A stretch of DNA of 64,000 nucleotides. Origin: Azolla caroliniana. Its lineage: Eukaryota > Polypodiophyta. This document shows positions 62,628-64,000 of this stretch, in pieces. The notes under the pieces are model-generated. The model searched no databases and was not told where the DNA came from. It was given only the letters and a program-made list of their open reading frames with translations. The stretch is from assembly GCA_043228905.1 (NCBI GenBank), contig JBHGNT010000006.1, forward strand, positions 20,274,001 through 20,338,000, in the 5' to 3' direction. Position numbers and translations under genes: made by a program. How positions within the stretch are numbered: position 1 is the first letter of the stretch; each line of letters begins with the position of its first letter.

Positions 62628-63791
62628 GCGCGGATCGTGAGGCAGAACCGTTGGGGTTCTGGACCAGAAGGATTTAGAGTCGATACAAGCTTTGGCGAGA
62701 AAGTACTTAAGATAGATTGGGAAAGAGAGAAGTTGAGATTACACGATTGAGAGAGATTGATTGAACTTTTAACTTTAGATTTAAGAAACAAGTTACACGA
62801 TCAATTTGATAACGAATTTCTTCCTCTTAATTTTCATAAAAAAAACCGTGTTTTTTCTCCTCCCCCTTCCCTCTTTTATAGATGCTCTCATGCATATGAT
62901 GCATGTGAGGGTACAAGACATGCATAAATTGCATGTTTGCCATTTGGCGCTTATGTATTACATGTGGTGCATGATAACCATGTCACTCATTTTAGTTCTC
63001 ATGTATGAGAATTTACATGTAAAAGTACAATGATAGAAATATAATTTCAATTAAATAGCATGGCTTAATGGTAAGCCAATTGACTCCTTACTTGGAGGTG
63101 CAAGGTTCGAATCCTTACTTGCCCTCCTTGTATATGTAAATATGTATATATATTTATATATTTATTTATCTAGTCGTCGGACGCCGGATGCCGTCGGTTA
63201 CTGTTGCCGTCGCCGGATGTCGTCGTCGGATACCGGTGCATTGTCGGATGCTGTCGGTCGCCGGATGTCGTCGCCGGATACCGGTGCATCGTCGGATGCT
63301 GTCGGTTACCGGTGCCGTCACCGGATACTGGTGCGTCGTCGGATGCCGTCGGTTACCGGTGTCGTCGCCAGATTGCCGTCGGATCACCGGCTCCATCGCC
63401 GGTCCGGTTTTGGTTGCCCAAAACCCTTTACGAGTAGCTAGCCCACCTCCACTCTTAGTTCAAGTTACCTTGAACTCTCTATGCTCCACACATAGACACA
63501 AAGATAACATCTTTTGCTCCACCTTATATATGATGAGAGCTGTATTTGTCGTGCCTATGTGGGATATCTCACAATTTTCTCCTTTCCTTTTACAAACTTT
63601 ATACTCTCATATCTTGACATTTAGTTGTCCGTTTCTCGTGTAATAAAGTGCATTCGAAACCTCCATCATTTTGTACTTAGATATTAAATCTATTTAAAAT
63701 GTTATCTTCACAATTATTGTACTACGTGATTCATACTCGATTTCGTACGTTTTATAGGATTTTCACACTATTGCCGAAAATCTTCACGACA
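62628..63791 (-). repeat. 5' LTR of Gypsy-3, outer part
   Basis: It continues the LTR begun at 55335 and ends ATCTTCACGACA. The variable GTC/CCGG-rich repeat is longer here (about 63172-63400) than in the 3' LTR or the solo LTR. TATA box (minus strand) at 62874-62880. Confidence 0.9.
63061..63114 (+). promoter_or_regulatory. tRNA-like Pol III module in the Gypsy-3 5' LTR
   Basis: A-box TGGCTTAATGG (63061-63071) and B-box GGTTCGAATCC (63104-63114), both fully matching consensus, starts 43 nt apart, antisense to Gypsy-3. Confidence 0.7.
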
Positions 63792-64000
63792 GCGCGGTAG
63801 ATCGGCTCTTCGCGGCTTCGTTGTGCGGTTGCGTAATCCACACGTTATTGCGTAGTGTGCGCGGTTTGCGGAATCCACGTTATTGTGTAAGTCTTCAATA
63901 CTCCCCCTCAAGCTTGGTAGGTCAGGGATCGTCAATCCGAGATCGGTCATGAATTGACACAGCTTGTAGGCTCCTAAGGCTTCAGTGAAGATGTCGACTG
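63792..64000 (-). pseudogene. Copia-gamma pol C-terminus (partial) and 3' untranslated DNA
   Basis: From the right edge the minus strand reads VDIFTEALGAYKLCQFM, then DLGLTIPDLPSLRGSIED, the end of copia RNase H/pol (ADIFTKPL-like followed by LRGS...E). The frame runs on to a stop near 63768, inside Gypsy-3 LTR sequence. A CTCCCCCTCAAGC tract sits at about 63902-63914. The remainder of pol lies beyond the window. Confidence 0.75.

Larger units (their letters stand above)
48455..63791 (-). mobile_element. Gypsy-3: nearly intact Ty3/gypsy element with Gypsy-1b in its 5' LTR
   Basis: 3' LTR at 48455-49510; internal region 49511-55334 with polypurine tract, pol, gag-protease and primer-binding site; 5' LTR in two pieces, 55335-55353 and 62628-63791, on either side of Gypsy-1b. 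The likely 4-bp target duplication is GCGC. Only two defects were seen in the coding region: an in-frame TGA in gag-protease (54104-54106) and one inserted base in pol (51137-51139). Confidence 0.9.
47925..64000 (-). mobile_element. Copia-gamma: Ty1/copia element, 3' part, split by Gypsy-3
   Basis: 3' LTR at 47925-48275, purine tract and 3' untranslated DNA to 48454, then Gypsy-3 (48455-63791). The pol end continues at 63792-64000 and runs off the right edge. GCGC on both sides of Gypsy-3 (48451-48454 and 63792-63795) is a likely 4-bp target duplication. Confidence 0.8.

Noticed and set aside
1-64000. Bacterial-type systems (defence islands, operons, riboswitches, phage)
   Set aside because: All content fits plant nuclear transposable elements. 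No prokaryotic gene organisation or ribosome-binding pattern is present.

Overview
This is repeat-rich nuclear DNA from a land plant. The evidence is a plant-type telomere-like motif (CCCTAAA), LTR retrotransposons with plant-style primer-binding sites, a plant L1-type LINE and a FAR1/MULE-derived transposon. I cannot name the clade. No intact host gene was found. Nearly everything is a stack of LTR retrotransposons nested inside one another, with one eroded spliced gene (Ulp1-like) and short AT-rich stretches between 32.2 and 40.5 kb.

Layout. (1) 1-1498: the 5' end of a Ty1/copia element (Copia-alpha, minus strand) with an open gag frame running off the left edge. (2) 1499-32193: an old, minus-strand Ty3/gypsy element (Gypsy-1a), split by Copia-beta (4926-10872, minus) and Gypsy-2 (14248-31013, plus). 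Gypsy-2 is itself split by a Gypsy-3-type solo LTR (15768-16892), a copia solo LTR (21386-22143) and a non-autonomous gag-only element (TR-GAG-1, 24568-29490, minus). (3) 32194-35460: remains of a spliced Ulp1-like gene cut by the Gypsy-1a insertion. (4) 35461-40490: a solo copia LTR, AT-rich DNA, tandem duplications, LINE ORF1 remains and a small MULE derivative. (5) 40491-47924: a LINE reverse transcriptase split by TR-GAG-2 (40993-47120, plus). (6) 47925-64000: Copia-gamma (minus, running off the right edge), split by the almost complete Gypsy-3 (48455-63791, minus). A very young Gypsy-1b (55360-62627, minus) sits inside Gypsy-3's 5' LTR.

How the parts relate. Gypsy-1a, Gypsy-1b, Gypsy-3 and the two TR-GAG elements share TGTCG-type LTR ends, a nearly identical primer-binding site (core TGGTGAACCCGACGTGA) and a closely related polypurine tract. 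The TR-GAG elements carry gag but no pol; their U3 terminus and gag most resemble Gypsy-3, so a Gypsy-3 relative probably supplied enzymes in trans. In Gypsy-1/3, gag and protease form one frame and pol lies in the -1 frame. The switch point carries a conserved GGATTTTTA followed by a 9-bp hairpin that is retained with pair-preserving changes, which suggests programmed -1 frameshifting. The LTRs of Gypsy-1 and Gypsy-3 also carry a tRNA-like module (A box and B box, 43 nt apart in all but one copy) antisense to the element. These two signals are the most interesting things in the window.

Limits. All assignments come from reading motifs and comparing copies within the window by eye. No database search or alignment program was run. 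Boundaries given from LTR comparison are usually good to a few bases; those of decayed coding fragments are approximate.
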